This document shows positions 50,785-63,101 of a DNA stretch of 64,000 nt, one piece after another. Under the pieces are notes generated by a model that was not told where the DNA came from, made no database searches, and was given only the letters and a program-made list of their open reading frames with translations. The stretch comes from Sebastes aleutianus (lineage: Eukaryota; Chordata; Actinopteri; Perciformes; Sebastidae): contig CAKAKS010000066.1 in the NCBI GenBank assembly GCA_916700875.1, positions 7,226,243-7,290,242 on the forward strand, written 5' to 3'. Positions within the stretch are counted from its first letter, which is position 1; each line of letters opens with the position of its first letter. The translations under genes and the position numbers were made by a program.

Positions 50785-51960
50785 TCTTTTTTTTTTAATA
50801 TATACTTTATTTTTTCCCTTTTTTCAAGGCTGTTTTCATATATGTAATCCACTGTTCGTAATTACAACAGTCTATAAACCAACTTTTAAGTAGATGAGCT
50901 AACAGATAAACCCATCCAGTACACTAGAGAAAACAACCTCAACATTCAAAACCGAATCAAAACCAAGAAAAGAAATAATAATAATAAATACAAAAATAAA
51001 CATTAGAGTTAAAACAAAACAAAACAAACAAACAAAACAAACAAAAAAAACCACACATAAAAAAATAAAAAATAATAATAATACAAAAATATTAGAGTAA
51101 TAATAAACTTTTAAAATCTTAATAGTGGAATATAGATTGGTCCCCTTTGTGACAAAAAAACAAGAGATACGGATCAGTCTCATACAGACTCAGCAGACAA
51201 CAAGGTGCCACAACAGTACACAACACTAACACACAAACTAGCACATATTCCAAGATGACTTATTAGTGCAAGAGCCCATCTAGCCACTAAATGAAAATAA
51301 ATAAATAATAATAATACTTTATAATTAATATAATAATATAAAAGGCTGACCATAAGTGATGCACCTGGAAACTAGACAAATCAAACAGGCAATAAATATG
51401 AAATGTAATCTTAAAATTTGCAATTGTAAAATAAATAGTCTACATATACAATAGAGATAAACATATTGAGATGAAGTGACAAATAATCATAAATTAGCAT
51501 TAGATAGAAATACCTCAAGTAAAGTACAAGTACCTTTAAATTACACTTGAGTATAGTACCTGAGCAATTGGTCGCAGTTACATTGCACCAATTCATTCAA
51601 CTGACTCCAAAATTTCTCAAATTTCTTTGACAGCATCCCAAGTTTATTTACAACCCACATATCCATCCGGAGTTAAAAAGTAGATATAAACCAACCCTTA
51701 ACGCAACCCTTATCACAACTCTTCCTCAACCATATACCTCCAGAAAATATATTTTCTTTTCTAGCTTTTTAAAGTGACTTATGATTGTGCTCCCATTCCA
51801 CAAATCCACCACACAGACTGAAATACACGTACTCTTCTTTGTTGTACGAACACAATGCTTTTTAAAATTCAATTTTCCTCTTAAATTATAACCCAGCCTC
51901 CCTGTCACAAAACATTTTTTTAATATTGCCCGGAAGTGAATTATGTTTTGCTTCAAACAT
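50785..51960 (-). mobile_element. Decayed non-LTR retrotransposon (LINE) 3' portion
   Basis: A minus-strand frame at 51726-51956 reads ..CVRTTKKSTCISVCVVDLWNGS.., like the C-terminal tail (RTxxK...SVxGVxLWN) of fish LINE reverse transcriptases. On the plus strand, the TTTATTTTTTCCC-type end near 50800 would be its 3' tail. Only the tail survives. The family is unassigned. Confidence 0.4.
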
Positions 51961-52249
51961 AATTATTGCAGTTTTAAATTTGACCAAATCCATTAATTTC
52001 AATGCATGTGACTTTAAAAACAGTGTGTTTGTGTGTTCCCTATATCCCACATTATTGAGTGATTACTGATTGCTCTCTTTTGTAGTATGGTTGTAAGTTG
52101 CTTTTATAAGTGTTACCCCCAAACTTCCATACAATAATTCAGATATGGTGATACAAGTGAAGAATACAGAATGTGCAGTGATTTATGGTCCAGTATGTGT
52201 CTTGTTTTCCCTAAATTGGTCAAGTATGTGTAAACACATACAGTGAACT

Positions 52250-52572
52250 TGACGTTGCCGTTATTTTGGAACACTTTGCGTTCTTGAACCAAACTCGCTG
52301 TTACGCCATGACGTCAGGGCGTGGTCTGTCAGTTATTCCCTGGCAGCTCCACGCTTGCCTTTGACAGACAGAGCCTTGCTAGCTGTAGAGCACTGTGACT
52401 GTACTGTACTCCTCCAGCAGCCATTCAGACTGAACTAAGCAGCTCTAGCAGCCGGTGATTTAACCTTAACACGAAGCCCTCACCTCCAGGGACAGACAGC
52501 TAGCTTCAGCAAGGAGCTCACACTAACCGGTAGTCGTCAAACCGCCACTAAAGAAGAGACATTGACATCAAG
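52250..52572 (+). promoter_or_regulatory. Probable AACS promoter and 5' UTR
   Basis: GC content rises before the start codon. A perfect CRE (TGACGTCA) lies at 52309-52316, immediately followed by GGGCGTGG (Sp/KLF type). No TATA box seen. No SREBP element was identified with confidence, although AACS is known to respond to SREBP in mammals. Confidence 0.5.
52309..52316. promoter_or_regulatory. CRE (CREB/ATF) palindrome, AACS promoter
   Basis: Perfect TGACGTCA, 257 bases upstream of the AACS ATG and adjoining a GGGCGTGG box. Functional use is inferred from position. Confidence 0.5.
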
Positions 52573-52851
52573 ATGTCTAAAGACACGGAAGGACAGAGCG
52601 AGAAGATCATGGACATGGAGAGCAAAGTGTTGTGGTACCCGGACTCCAAGAGGAACACACAGATGGACAAGTTCAGGATACGGGTCAACGGGGACTACGG
52701 ACTTAATCTGGGTGAGTAGAGACTAGAGAGGAGGGAGGAGGACAGACAGAGAGACAGACAGACAGAGACAGACAGAGAGGGAGAGAGACAGTCGGACAGA
52801 CAGACAGAGAGACAGAGAAAGAGAGACAGAGAGACAGACAGAGAGAGAGAG

Positions 52852-52891
<40 letters not shown>

Positions 52892-53405
52892 GGAGAGAGA
52901 GAGAGAGACAGAGAGACAGACAGAGAGAGAGAGACACAGAGAGAGAGAGAGAGAGAGACAGAGAGAGACAGACAGACAGAAACAGACAGACAGAGAGACA
53001 CAGAGAGAGAGAGAGAGACAGAGAGAGAGACACAGAGAGAGACACAGAGAGAGAGACACAGAGACAGACAGACAGAGAGAGAGAGAGACAGAGAGAGAGA
53101 CACAGAGAGACACAGAGAGACAGAGAGAGAGAGAGACAGACAGAGAGAGACAGAGAGAGAGACGGAGAGAGAGACAGAGAGACGGAGAGAGAGACAGAGA
53201 GGGAGACAGACAGAGATAGAAACACACAGAGAGAGACAGACAGACAGAGAGAGAGAGACACAGAGAGACAGAGAGAGAGAGAGACAGACAGAGACAGACA
53301 GAGAGAGAGACGGAGAGAGAGACAGAGAGACGGAGAGAGAGACAGAGAGGGAGACAGACAGAGATAGAAACACACAGAGAGAGACAGACAGACAGAGAGA
53401 GAGAG

Positions 53406-53441
<36 letters not shown>

Positions 53442-53461
53442 GGAGAGAGAGACAGACAGAC

Positions 53462-53504
<43 letters not shown>

Positions 53505-56500
53505 CAGACAGAAACAGACAGACAGAGAGACACAGAGAGAGAGAGAGAGACAGAGAGAGAGACACAGAGAGAGACACAGAGAGAGAGACACAGAGACAGA
53601 CAGACAGAGAGAGAGAGAGACAGAGAGAGAGACACAGAGAGACACAGAGAGACAGAGAGAGAGAGAGACAGACAGAGAGAGACAGAGAGAGAGAGACACA
53701 CAGAGAGAGAAAGACACAGAGAGACAGGCAGAGAGAGAGAGAGACAGAGAGACAGAGAGAGAGAGAGACATTGAGAGAGACACACACAGACAGAGAGAGA
53801 AACAGAGTAGGTGTTGCAGTGAATAATGTTACCAGTGTGATTTTAAACCATTGAAGCTGATATCTGAGCTGAACAGTGTCTCCCCTCTGATATCTGTCCT
53901 TGTATTGTGTACTTCTTTAGCCTAGTACCTCTAAATGACCACAGTGTAACGCTGCTTTGCACTGCAATGTTTCAAGCTAGCTTTGGTGTGCAGACATTTA
54001 AAGGGGGTGCTGAAGAGACAGTGAATCCACATGCAGGTATAGACTCATATTATTATTATTATTATTAATAATAATAATGGTATGCAACTCCCCACTCCAG
54101 CACTACACTACAACTCTGCTTTATTGATCTCATCATGTCTGGATTAATGTATCCCCAGCTCCTCACTGGAGACTGTCTGCAGAGCTGCTAGTGAATGAAA
54201 GCTGTTTGTTTTGTACTACCGTTTAAATTTAAGCCAACAGGTTTCTGGAGGAATGCTGAAAAACCTGGTTGGTCTGGTATTGAATGGAGATAGAGATAGA
54301 GATAAAGATAGAGTTATTTGGGAGATAAGGGACAGCTATGGCAGATATTTGTGTGTGAAATTTAGAATAAAAAAATAATTAATGACGTCAGAAATGGAGT
54401 TGAACACCTGTGTTGATTCTCAGAAGTGTCTGAACATTTGCTTTTAATCCTTTGGGTCCTCACTGAAGTCAAATCTCTCTCCTCTTCTCTTCAAGAACCT
54501 GTTTATCTTTCAGTTTATCTTTGTTACCAGGTATATTGAGTCTTCCTGTACAGCAGCCTATGTATTTGCAAGGTTAACTATCAAAGTAGCTGATATAGAG
54601 GACAACTTTTCCTTTAAATCAATAGTTTTCACTTGTAGTTTTCACTGGTAGTCGGGATCCCTCAAGGTAGGGTTGGACCATATAGAGAAAATCAAATATC
54701 ATGTTAATTTTTACCAAATGTCTTGATATCGATATTGCGACTGAATATTGGTGCTTTCACAAAATTAGATTTCTTTAAAATAATTCACAGTAATGTTGAT
54801 ATTAGGGCTGTCCACAATACCATTTTTTGGGCTTCGAAGCTTTGGTGAGAAATATTCGAAGGTATTCAAAGCTATTCTCTTCAGTCTGTCTGTCTCCATC
54901 TGCCCTGTTTCAGTGCCGCTGCTGCACGACTCATGCACCTCTACACACAACAAACAGCGATATCCGTCTGAGAATAACTAATAATAATCAATGTTGAATA
55001 TGAATATAAAATAATGTTGTGGGATTATTCCTTATTTTATGGGCTATTTTGGGATTCATACATTATTACTGCATACTTATATATTAAAAAAAACAAAAAC
55101 AAAGCATTCTATAAACTGATTTGGAGGTCCATTACCATGACAACTCTCGAAGCTTCAAAGCAGGGTCAGCTCTAGTGGATATAAAGACTAAATGGGTGAA
55201 GGCAAATAATAGAACCACTTGAACAGTCACAAAGTTACATCACTTTACTGCAATGCAGCCTTTAAAACCAGGAAAAGACACTTACGATATCTACTCTCAT
55301 ATCATTATATCAATATAATATTAATATATTACCCAGTTCTACCTCAAGGGTTGCAAGATACGTCTTTTGCTTTAGAGGTACTTGCACTAATGTCTGATCT
55401 TTTCTTATATTCAGCCGACTGAAGCAACTTGACATTATATGTTTGAGCTGATAGTCCCACCTGTAAACTGATATGTTATGTTATGTTATAAATCTGTATA
55501 TTCTCTGTCCTCCAGTCAACTACAATGACCTCTACCAGTGGTCGGTGGACAGCTACCCAGATTTCTGGGAACAAGTGTGGCGCTTCTGTGGAGTCGTCAG
55601 CTCCAAACCTTATGAAGAGGTGAGTCCATCCTCTGCTGGTACATTGTATCCTGAAGGAGAATGGTTTAGATGTCAGCCTCAAATTTAACAGCCATGGATA
55701 TCTGACCGTAAAAAAATTAATAAAATCAAATTTTTAGAACAGAATATTGCCAACAAATAATTTTTTTTAGGTTTTGAAATGACTGGCTGAGTAAAGAAAG
55801 CATTTAACTTGTGAGGTTTTTCTTTTTTTATGGTGGTAATTCTCAACCCTGCTGCGTTCGTATGGTTCTAAAGTAGTACATTAACCTCCTTTTGTAAACA
55901 TACCCCTTTATGTAACACTGGAAAATGGTTTCCGCTCCAGTGTACCGATGTGGCCATAACATGCAATTATTAGGCAACATTCATTCAGCACACACTTTCA
56001 GATAAAATGCATGTGTATGAACAAATTATGAGATTCATCAACGTTTTCTTACTTACAAAGTGATCGTATGTAAGAGCAACATTCAGCCCGTGAGTATATT
56101 GATACGCACAAGTTCTTGTTATGGATTGTGGCTAGTTTCATGCCATTAAAGGGCAAATACAAAAAAAAAGATAATCAGTTTGTTCAGATGTAATACAAAA
56201 TACTGTGTTGATTTGATTGATATTTGATGATTGTTCATGGCACGCATGATTTGCATGATTTGCAGCACAGTCATTATTTGTGTTGCAACATACCGATCAT
56301 TGAGCAATCTGGAACGACGTGTTCTCCAGAGAACTGGCAGTGTTTCCGGTTTCTTGAAAGAGTGCAACGCCTCGATAGGTTGTGTATCCACTGCGTGCAT
56401 CCGTCCTAGGTTATCTTTTTGTCTCCTGTTGTTCTGCTCCTGTGGCTTTGCCAGCCAACAAACATTTTTGGTTTCTAATTTTAAATCAGGCCGTCTCTAT

Positions 56501-58827
56501 TTTCTCATTCACATGTGCAGAGATTTAAGATAAGAGTGAATGAGGTCCATTAAAGCGTAAATATAATATTTTTGCTGACAGTTTTTTGATCGTTTCCCAG
56601 CCTGTCTGAAACTCAAACGCTGTAATGCTTCTAATGGCATTTGTAACCATTTGTTGACATTAAAATTGCACCTGTTTTATTGAGGCTACATTAAAAGGCC
56701 AGTCATCAAAAGGAGGTATTACTAATTTTAATTATCTAAATGTTTGTGTTCATTATTTAATTAAGTGACTAATGTTACTTAGTTCCAAGATATAACCACT
56801 CAGGTGGGTGTGTGAGGTTATGAAATGGCACTGTGCCATGTTGTTAACACACCCCGTTTGTACACAAGGATAACACTTTCCAAGTACAGTGACACAATCA
56901 GCTGTTACAGTGGCATAGGCTTAATTAATATGTACAGTCTCATTTGTGTACTTACTGTAATTCTGTGCCAGCAAGAGCACCAGTGCTTTACAATGCATGG
57001 CCTCTTAGTTCATGACAATGCTGTGTGTGTTCTTGGTGTGTGTTCTGTGGGCGTGTACCAGGTGGTGGATGTATCCAAACGGATCTCGGACGTTCCCGAG
57101 TGGTTTAAAGGAGCTCGACTCAACTACGCGGAGAACTTGCTCAAACATGCAGACCAGGACAAAGTAGCTCTCTATGCTGCGAGTAAGTATAAAAAGTGCT
57201 GATAAAAAACTATGTAATATACAGCAATATACTGTATGTGACACACAGTGCTGCACCTTGAATGCTGCCTTTATTGATCTCTAGCAGGGAATTAAATCCC
57301 TAACTTTGGCAGTGTGAATTCCATGCAATGCATAGAGCAAACATTGATGTTTTTCCAGTTCTTCCCATGGTGAATTCTAACAAGATGTGGGTTTCTTCCT
57401 CCCAGTTTATAGTGTATTGGCAAGAATTTGGCGATACGATACGTATCATGATACAGGGGTAACGATTACATTTATTGTGATATATTGCGATACTGTAAGC
57501 AAGGCAATATATTGCGATTTTTTTTCAAATCTAATTTTAGGAAAACTGAACTAAACTGAACTAAAATCTCAGTTAAAAAAAGTCACTATGGGGACTAACA
57601 TTACACATGAATACAAATGGGCTCATTGGATCCACAAGAGTCTCAGCTTTACAGTGATACTCAATTTATGTAATTACAACACTATTTAGGGACCCCAGTA
57701 TGCAGAAATATTCAAATACACCATTTTAGAATAGGTGAAAATAACACATTTGTACTGCATATAAAAAACTACTTGGTTTTTGCCCAAAAGTGTAAGGGAT
57801 TATCATAAAGTGGGCATGTCTGTAAAGGGGGAGACTGGTGGGTACCCATAGAACCCATTTTCATTCACATATCTTGAGGTGAGAAGTCAAGGTACCCCTT
57901 TGAAAATGGTCATGACAGTTTTTCTTCACCAACATTAGCGGAACTTTGGAGCGTTATTTAGCCTTCTTTACGACATGAAAGTATGACATGGTTGGTACCA
58001 ATGGATTCCTTAGGTTTTCTAGTTTCATATCATACCAGTATCTACTCTCTCTACAGAGTTTTATCTTCATGATTTGTATTCAAACTAAGCAGAAAGAAAG
58101 TTAGGAAGAAATGAAATCACAGAGTTGAGGTTGCATTTGAGCACAGACTGGATGCTGCGGTGAGCGTGAGGCTGCACACGTCACTTTGTTAATAGATTAA
58201 CTGCTGCTCCCTCCTCTATCTCTCAGGGCTGTCACATACTAATGGATAGGCTCTACTTTATTGCCCTATCTGTCTGTGTGTGTATGAGGGAGGGAGAGTG
58301 GGCTTTCGCACACTCATGCACACAACGTTGTGCAGGAGCTGTAATGTGATTATGAGAAGGCCCATTGGTCACAATGCTGCTGTGGAGCCTCTGTGGATGT
58401 CAGCAAACTATTACTTAGGGAGGCAAAGAGGACTGTCCCTGTCTGCCTCTGTCCTGCCACACTATCATTCTCTATTTATGTCTCCATCTCTGTCTCCCTC
58501 CCTGTTTTTATTTCCTGGTGCTTTGAATTTAAATTTCAGGGGTTTTATTGGCATTTATATCAACCCCATAAATGAATACAATATTCACAAAGTGCTACAC
58601 AAAGCTGTTTAAACCAATCAAAATATATGGAAGTGTACCTCAGCTTAGCAATATTGAAATGTACATATTTATTTCTGCTTCTGTGTCTCACTTTCTCTCT
58701 TTGTGTTTACCAGCGGAGGCAAACGATGAGATTGCGAAGGTGACGTTTGGGGAGCTGAGGCGTGATGTGGCGTTGTTTGCTGCAGCCATGAGGAAGATGG
58801 GCATCAAGACTGGTGACAGGGTCGTAG
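52573..58827 (+). CDS. aacs: AACS, acetoacetyl-CoA synthetase, first four coding exons (3' truncated by window)
   Basis: Exons 52573-52711, 55516-55619, 57062-57182, 58714-58827, all GT-AG and in frame, encode about the first 159 residues of an expected ~670. The translation MSKDTEG.., KVLWYPDSKRNTQMDKFR, DLYQWSVDSYPDFWEQVWRF, VPEWFKGARLNYAENLLKH and KVTFGELRRDVALFAAAMRK aligns closely with vertebrate AACS. It belongs to the ANL superfamily of adenylate-forming enzymes. In the cytosol it converts acetoacetate, ATP and CoA to acetoacetyl-CoA for sterol and fatty-acid synthesis. The AMP-binding core motifs lie in later exons. I could not find exon 5 (beginning GYLPN in mammals) before 64000, so intron 4 exceeds 5.1 kb. 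Confidence 0.95.
52735..53805. repeat. 1.07-kb GA-rich (GAGAGACAGA-type) satellite in AACS intron 1
   Basis: Almost purely G, A and C, with GAGA and GACAGACA phrases, starting about 23 bp after the exon 1 donor. It has internal larger duplications: the segment with GATAGAAACACACAG recurs 148 bp apart (53215, 53363), and AACAGACAGACAGAGAGACAC recurs about 532 bp apart (52981, 53513). Long minus-strand open frames (about 360 codons in three frames) exist only because TA-containing stop codons are absent from the repeat. Confidence 0.93.
53806..55515 (+). other. aacs: AACS intron 1, distal part
   Basis: AT-rich with an (ATT)n/(AAT)n patch at about 54050-54078. It includes two transposon-like ends: TAGGGTTGGACCATAT at about 54667, and an AGGGCTGTCCAC-type element with TTCGAAGCTTTGGTGAG and TTCGAAGGTATTC at about 54805-55165. 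No exon. Confidence 0.55.
55620..57061 (+). other. aacs: AACS intron 2
   Basis: 1.4 kb, AT-rich. I see no exon and no recognisable repeat family. Confidence 0.55.
57417..58060. mobile_element. Repeat in AACS intron 3 sharing a module with GAK intron 1
   Basis: Contains GGCGATACGATACGTATC near 57429 (a motif seen in fish DNA transposon ends) and, at about 57797-57930, a stretch nearly identical to 17570-17710: ATTATCATAAAGTGGGCATG, then GTGGGTACCCATAGAACCC, then CATGACAGTTTTTC. This is an interspersed element copy. Its exact limits are not set. Confidence 0.6.
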
Positions 58828-61110
58828 GTGAGTCTCACATGTATTGCTCTCTGTCTCACTGGGGGAAACCAAGAGAGCATGGAAAAAATGGCATCAGCAT
58901 TTTATATAACGTTTTCATCTTTTTATCAGCCAAGTGATGATTGATTACCGACCAAATTAGTTGTGTAGACAGATTATTTGCTCTCCTTCTTTCTTATCTG
59001 AAACCTGTTGCAACATGAGTTGAACATGGGCTCTTTCGCTATAGCTCTGTTTGTGTGTTTGTGCTCGCTGGTAAGGAGGGCTGGCTCTCTTGGCACAAAC
59101 TGCAGCTCTTTCTGAAAGTCCCTTTTCAAAGTTAATATTTGTACAAGGAGGATTGGCTGAGGATGCATGTTTTTCTGCAACGCCCCACTGTACAGTACAT
59201 TCATCCAGATCTACACATATATATACCTGCAAACTCAGCAGCGCCGTTGCAGCTGCAATGCATGTCATAGAACTGCTCAGCTCTCTGGGGTCTAGTTACT
59301 TAAAGGAACACTTCACCCACTAAATGAACATTTGTATATCAATTACTCACCTCGTGTTACCTTAAATTCTTGAAGAAAACTTGTTTTTCTCGCATTCCTC
59401 CACGGTGAACGGAGAAGCCAAAAAAGGAGTGAATCTTGATGAATTGAGGTAAACAGGGTCCAGGTTTAACAGCAAAACTATATCAAAACTCCTTATACAG
59501 CATGAGTTGTGTGTGAGTTAGTAAACAGATTTTTGAAATAGTTTTGTTGTATAGAATTTTTTTCTTTGCTGAACGGTTGGTAAAGTGTTCTTGTCAAACA
59601 AAAGCATGTCAGACATCTGAACTGAACCTTGAAGAAAGAAAGATTATGTTTGGTGGCCCTAAGAGGTTTTCTGATCTACAGTAGATATACAAACACATAC
59701 ATTAACTTGTTAAATATACAACAGTAGTTTGATTCATTCAGCTATTATAAAGACTATTTTTGTTTCAGTCAAAATCCTGGGTATTGGAAGCCTCCACAAT
59801 TTGCTGTTTGGTAAATTTGGTATGACATTTAGTGTGAGCATGAATCCAGTATGATTACTATTCACAGGGGTAAAGTTTAGATCTCCCAGTTCATGAATTT
59901 ACACTACATCTATTTTACTTGCCAACAATTCTTTCTTCAATATTAGTCATTTACAGGAACCAAATTAGTATAATGTAATAACAATATATCCCACACAGCT
60001 ACTTAACATCATTATCATTTAAGTGATTTGATTTTTCATGTAGCAGTTTTATCACCAGAAAGTATCTCAGCAAGCCTTTGGTTATAGGGGGGTTCATACA
60101 ATGCCATTGTGTTTGTTAAAACTAGGGGTGTCACGATTTCAGTTCTAAATCGGAAAGCGTATCTTACCGGTAGTCTGCTGCTGCACTTTGACGCACAAGG
60201 CCACTGGTGGAGTCAGAGATGACGGAGAAACAACAGAACTGGAAAATCCTCCTGCTTCCCTGAAGTGTGGCAACAATTTACCTTCCCAGTGAGTTATGCC
60301 AACAATGAACGTGTTGTTGATAGACAAACTAAAGTTTGTAGGCTGCAGAAACCAGAGAAAACAGAGCTTTCAGCCGCGGTTGTGCAATCTCGACTTAAAA
60401 TCAATTGTGTGTTTACATCGCTTTGTACGGTAAAGCATGTGGGCGCTGACAGGGACGTCATGGTGCAGCTCAGGTGCACCTCGTAAACACTGAGTAACTC
60501 AAACTGCTGTTGTAAAGTAGCAGTTTTAGTTTGAAAGCAACCCTAGGACTGTATTCTGACTTAATCAGTAAAAATATCAAGGATCTCATATATGTTCAAA
60601 AACCTTCCTGCTTTTATTTTGTACATTTTGTGAGTGTGTGTGGCCAGAGGAAAGAAGGATATTGCGGTAGGGAAATCCATTAGCTAAATGACTTAAGCTC
60701 GGTGGGAAGCTCATTAGAGAGACTGGAGGGAGGAACAGAAAGGGAGAGGGAGCTAGAGAGAAACCAGCTACTTCATGCCTCCTTTCTCCCCATCACTTTC
60801 CTCACATATCTAAACACGAATCTGTGTGTGTGTTCGCTTGTGTGTGTTAGAGGTAGAGATGTTCTTGTCGTCCCCAGGTTGTAACTAAAATATCTGTCAG
60901 GGTCTGTAATCCCGGAGATATATAAGCACTTAGCTGATGAAGGCAACCAAGCTTTATGGCAGGAAAAGGGCCAACAGATACACACGCACACACTTGCGCA
61001 TGCACATACACGCACACGCACACACATGCGTCCTCCCTTTCATGCACTTTTTCATTCCATTTCTCTTCTCCTTGGTCCTGTCATCTTCAATGTCACCCTC
61101 CGCCCTGTAA

Positions 61111-61251
61111 CGAAGCTTGTCTCTAGCCTTCACACCCACGGTTCATCCTTTGGGAAATGCATATTTTTTATATTTATGTGTCATTAAAAGCACACACTGT
61201 GCAACCACAGTCTTTTACTGTTGAGTAATAAGAATGTGGAGTCAGTAATAT
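61111..61251. repeat. Local direct duplication in AACS intron 4, copy 1
   Basis: CGAAGCTT, CCTTCACACCCACGGTTCAT, GCAACCACAGTCTTT and AGAATGTGGAGTCAGTAAT recur in the same order at 61582-61720, about 90 percent alike by eye. Confidence 0.8.
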
Positions 61252-61581
61252 AGAGTTGGTGCTAAATTTAACCATTTTTTTTACCACTCGACAATTGATA
61301 ATAACAGTCACAAATCCCTCCAAAATACCACATTAAAACACCGAGGCCTTGAGGAACACCATTGAAAAAGCCATGCTTTGATTTGGTATCAAAAGGTTTT
61401 GACATTTGGAGATGTCTGCAAGAATTTGGCCATTGCATGGCGAGCACTTCTGTTCTGAAACCCCCTTATTGCCAATCTAGCTAGGAAAGCCATCCATCCT
61501 CTGAATGCTCTAGGTCTCTAGTTTGTGGCTGTAAAGTTTCACGAGGCTGTGATTATCCTAGAGCTCACTATAGGTCATGTT

Positions 61582-61720
61582 ACGAAGCTTATATCCAGCC
61601 TTCACGCCCACTGTTCATCCATTGGGGAATGCATATGTTTTTATTTATGTGACAATAAAAACACACATTATGCAACCACAGTCTTTAACTGTTGCATAAT
61701 AAGAATGTGGAGTCAGTAAT
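61582..61720. repeat. Local direct duplication in AACS intron 4, copy 2
   Basis: Partner of 61111-61251, same orientation, about 470 bp downstream. Confidence 0.8.
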
Positions 61721-62270
61721 GGGAAACAAAAATGTAGCAGCATTATCACGTGAAATGATATGTAACAAACAAACAAATAAAAATGGTTTAAATGGTTTCA
61801 ACACAAGGTGCAGCTTGCAGAAGACTGTTAACCAGCAGGACACATTTTGCTGTAGCACACAAACTTCCTCACTCTGAGTGGATGTGGAATAATGGGATAC
61901 TACTCACACACTCTACATGGAATATGTGACACATGTGCCCTGTTTAGTATGGCTGTGTTACTCCCAATGGGACCATTATATTCTTGTTAGCTATAATAAA
62001 AGTTGCTTTTTCAAGTTCTGCGGCAGGACATGATGTTCTTCACCGACATTTAAAAGACAAAACCTCAACTAACTCCACCCAGAGTTTTCCAGATGACTAA
62101 TAAATTTGACGACAACCATCCTCTCACTTTATACTGGATCATCTTAGTGCTGGACTAGAATCAAGACTGAATTACTAGTCAGGCTGTTGTGATTTTCAGT
62201 GGTAGCCACGTCAGCTCTACCACATTGCACATGTGGGGTCAATATGTTTTAACTCTGGTTACAACACATG

Positions 62271-63101
62271 TTAAAGGGTAACTTTTCGGCCCTATTTTCC
62301 CATGTTTTTGTGTTTAAACGACTAATAGGAACAACAATTTCTGAAATTGGTCCAGTATTGAGGGAGAGCGCTGTAAATGGCAGCTGCTCACGGGCTACAA
62401 TATGGTGCTATTGGGGCAAGCTGGCACCGTCATTTACATCCACTAAATGGGCTTGTTTTTGCCACGACAGGTTCTGATTGTTATTATAAATGTCTGACAT
62501 TATGGAAAGAGTCTCACTCAAGGAGAAGTCTCGTTGTGAAATCTGGCGAGGTGACGTGTTTCCGGGAGACAGCAGTGGAATAGTGGAATACATCCATGGT
62601 AGAAACGGGCAGAGTTTGTTGTGTTGGAGTACAGAAAGCGTAGCTTAGTGTTATCTAAAAGATTTTCAATGTCCTGGCTGAATATTTAGAGGATTTCCAC
62701 AATGTGGTCGAGGTCTTTGGATTCGATGGCCGCCCATATTTATTTGAGCCAAAGTATACGGATATTCAGATTCTCCTTGAGCGAGACTTGGACACAATAA
62801 CAAACAGACCGCATCAAGCAAAAGGTAAGAAAAAAAGTTGTATTTCTCTGTAGGGTCCTTTCCATAATGTTGTCAGACACTTATAATAACAATGTGAACC
62901 TGTCAGTGGCAAAAACAAGCACTGTTAGTGGACGTTACGTTACATTGATGTCGCTCACTTGCCCTCGTAGCTGGTTTTGCGGCTGCTGGTTTTACACTGT
63001 TATCTCTCAATACTGGACCTATTTCAAAAATTGTTGTCCCCATTAGTCACTTAGACACAAAAACATGGGGAAATAGGAAAATTACAGAAGTTACCCTTTA
63101 A
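62271..63101. mobile_element. TTAA-flanked DNA transposon with ~95-bp inverted ends
   Basis: TTAA at both margins (62271-62274, 63098-63101). The ends are inverted: TTAAAGGGTAACTT at left, AAGTTACCCTTTAA at right. The match continues for about 95 bp (CCCATGTTTTTGTGT left, ACACAAAAACATGGG right, then GGTCCAGTATTGAG and CTCAATACTGGACC). A TTAA target fits piggyBac- or Kolobok-type mobilisers. The interior holds a coding-like exon remnant at 62659-62824. Confidence 0.85.
62659..62824 (+). pseudogene. Fossil coding exon inside the TTAA-flanked element
   Basis: Open frame without an ATG, following a TAA at 62656-62658, reading ..NVLAEYLEDFHNVVEVFG and then FDGRPYLFEPKYT, ending at a good donor (AAAAG|gtaaga). 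Codon structure and the dense aromatic/acidic motif look protein-coding rather than random. I do not identify the protein with confidence, and I infer that it came from the autonomous transposon. Confidence 0.5.

Noticed and set aside
52695..53787. Three overlapping ~360-codon minus-strand frames (Ser/Leu/Cys-rich)
   Set aside because: They exist in all three frames of a GAGA/GACA satellite that lacks stop triplets. The amino-acid pattern simply mirrors the repeat.
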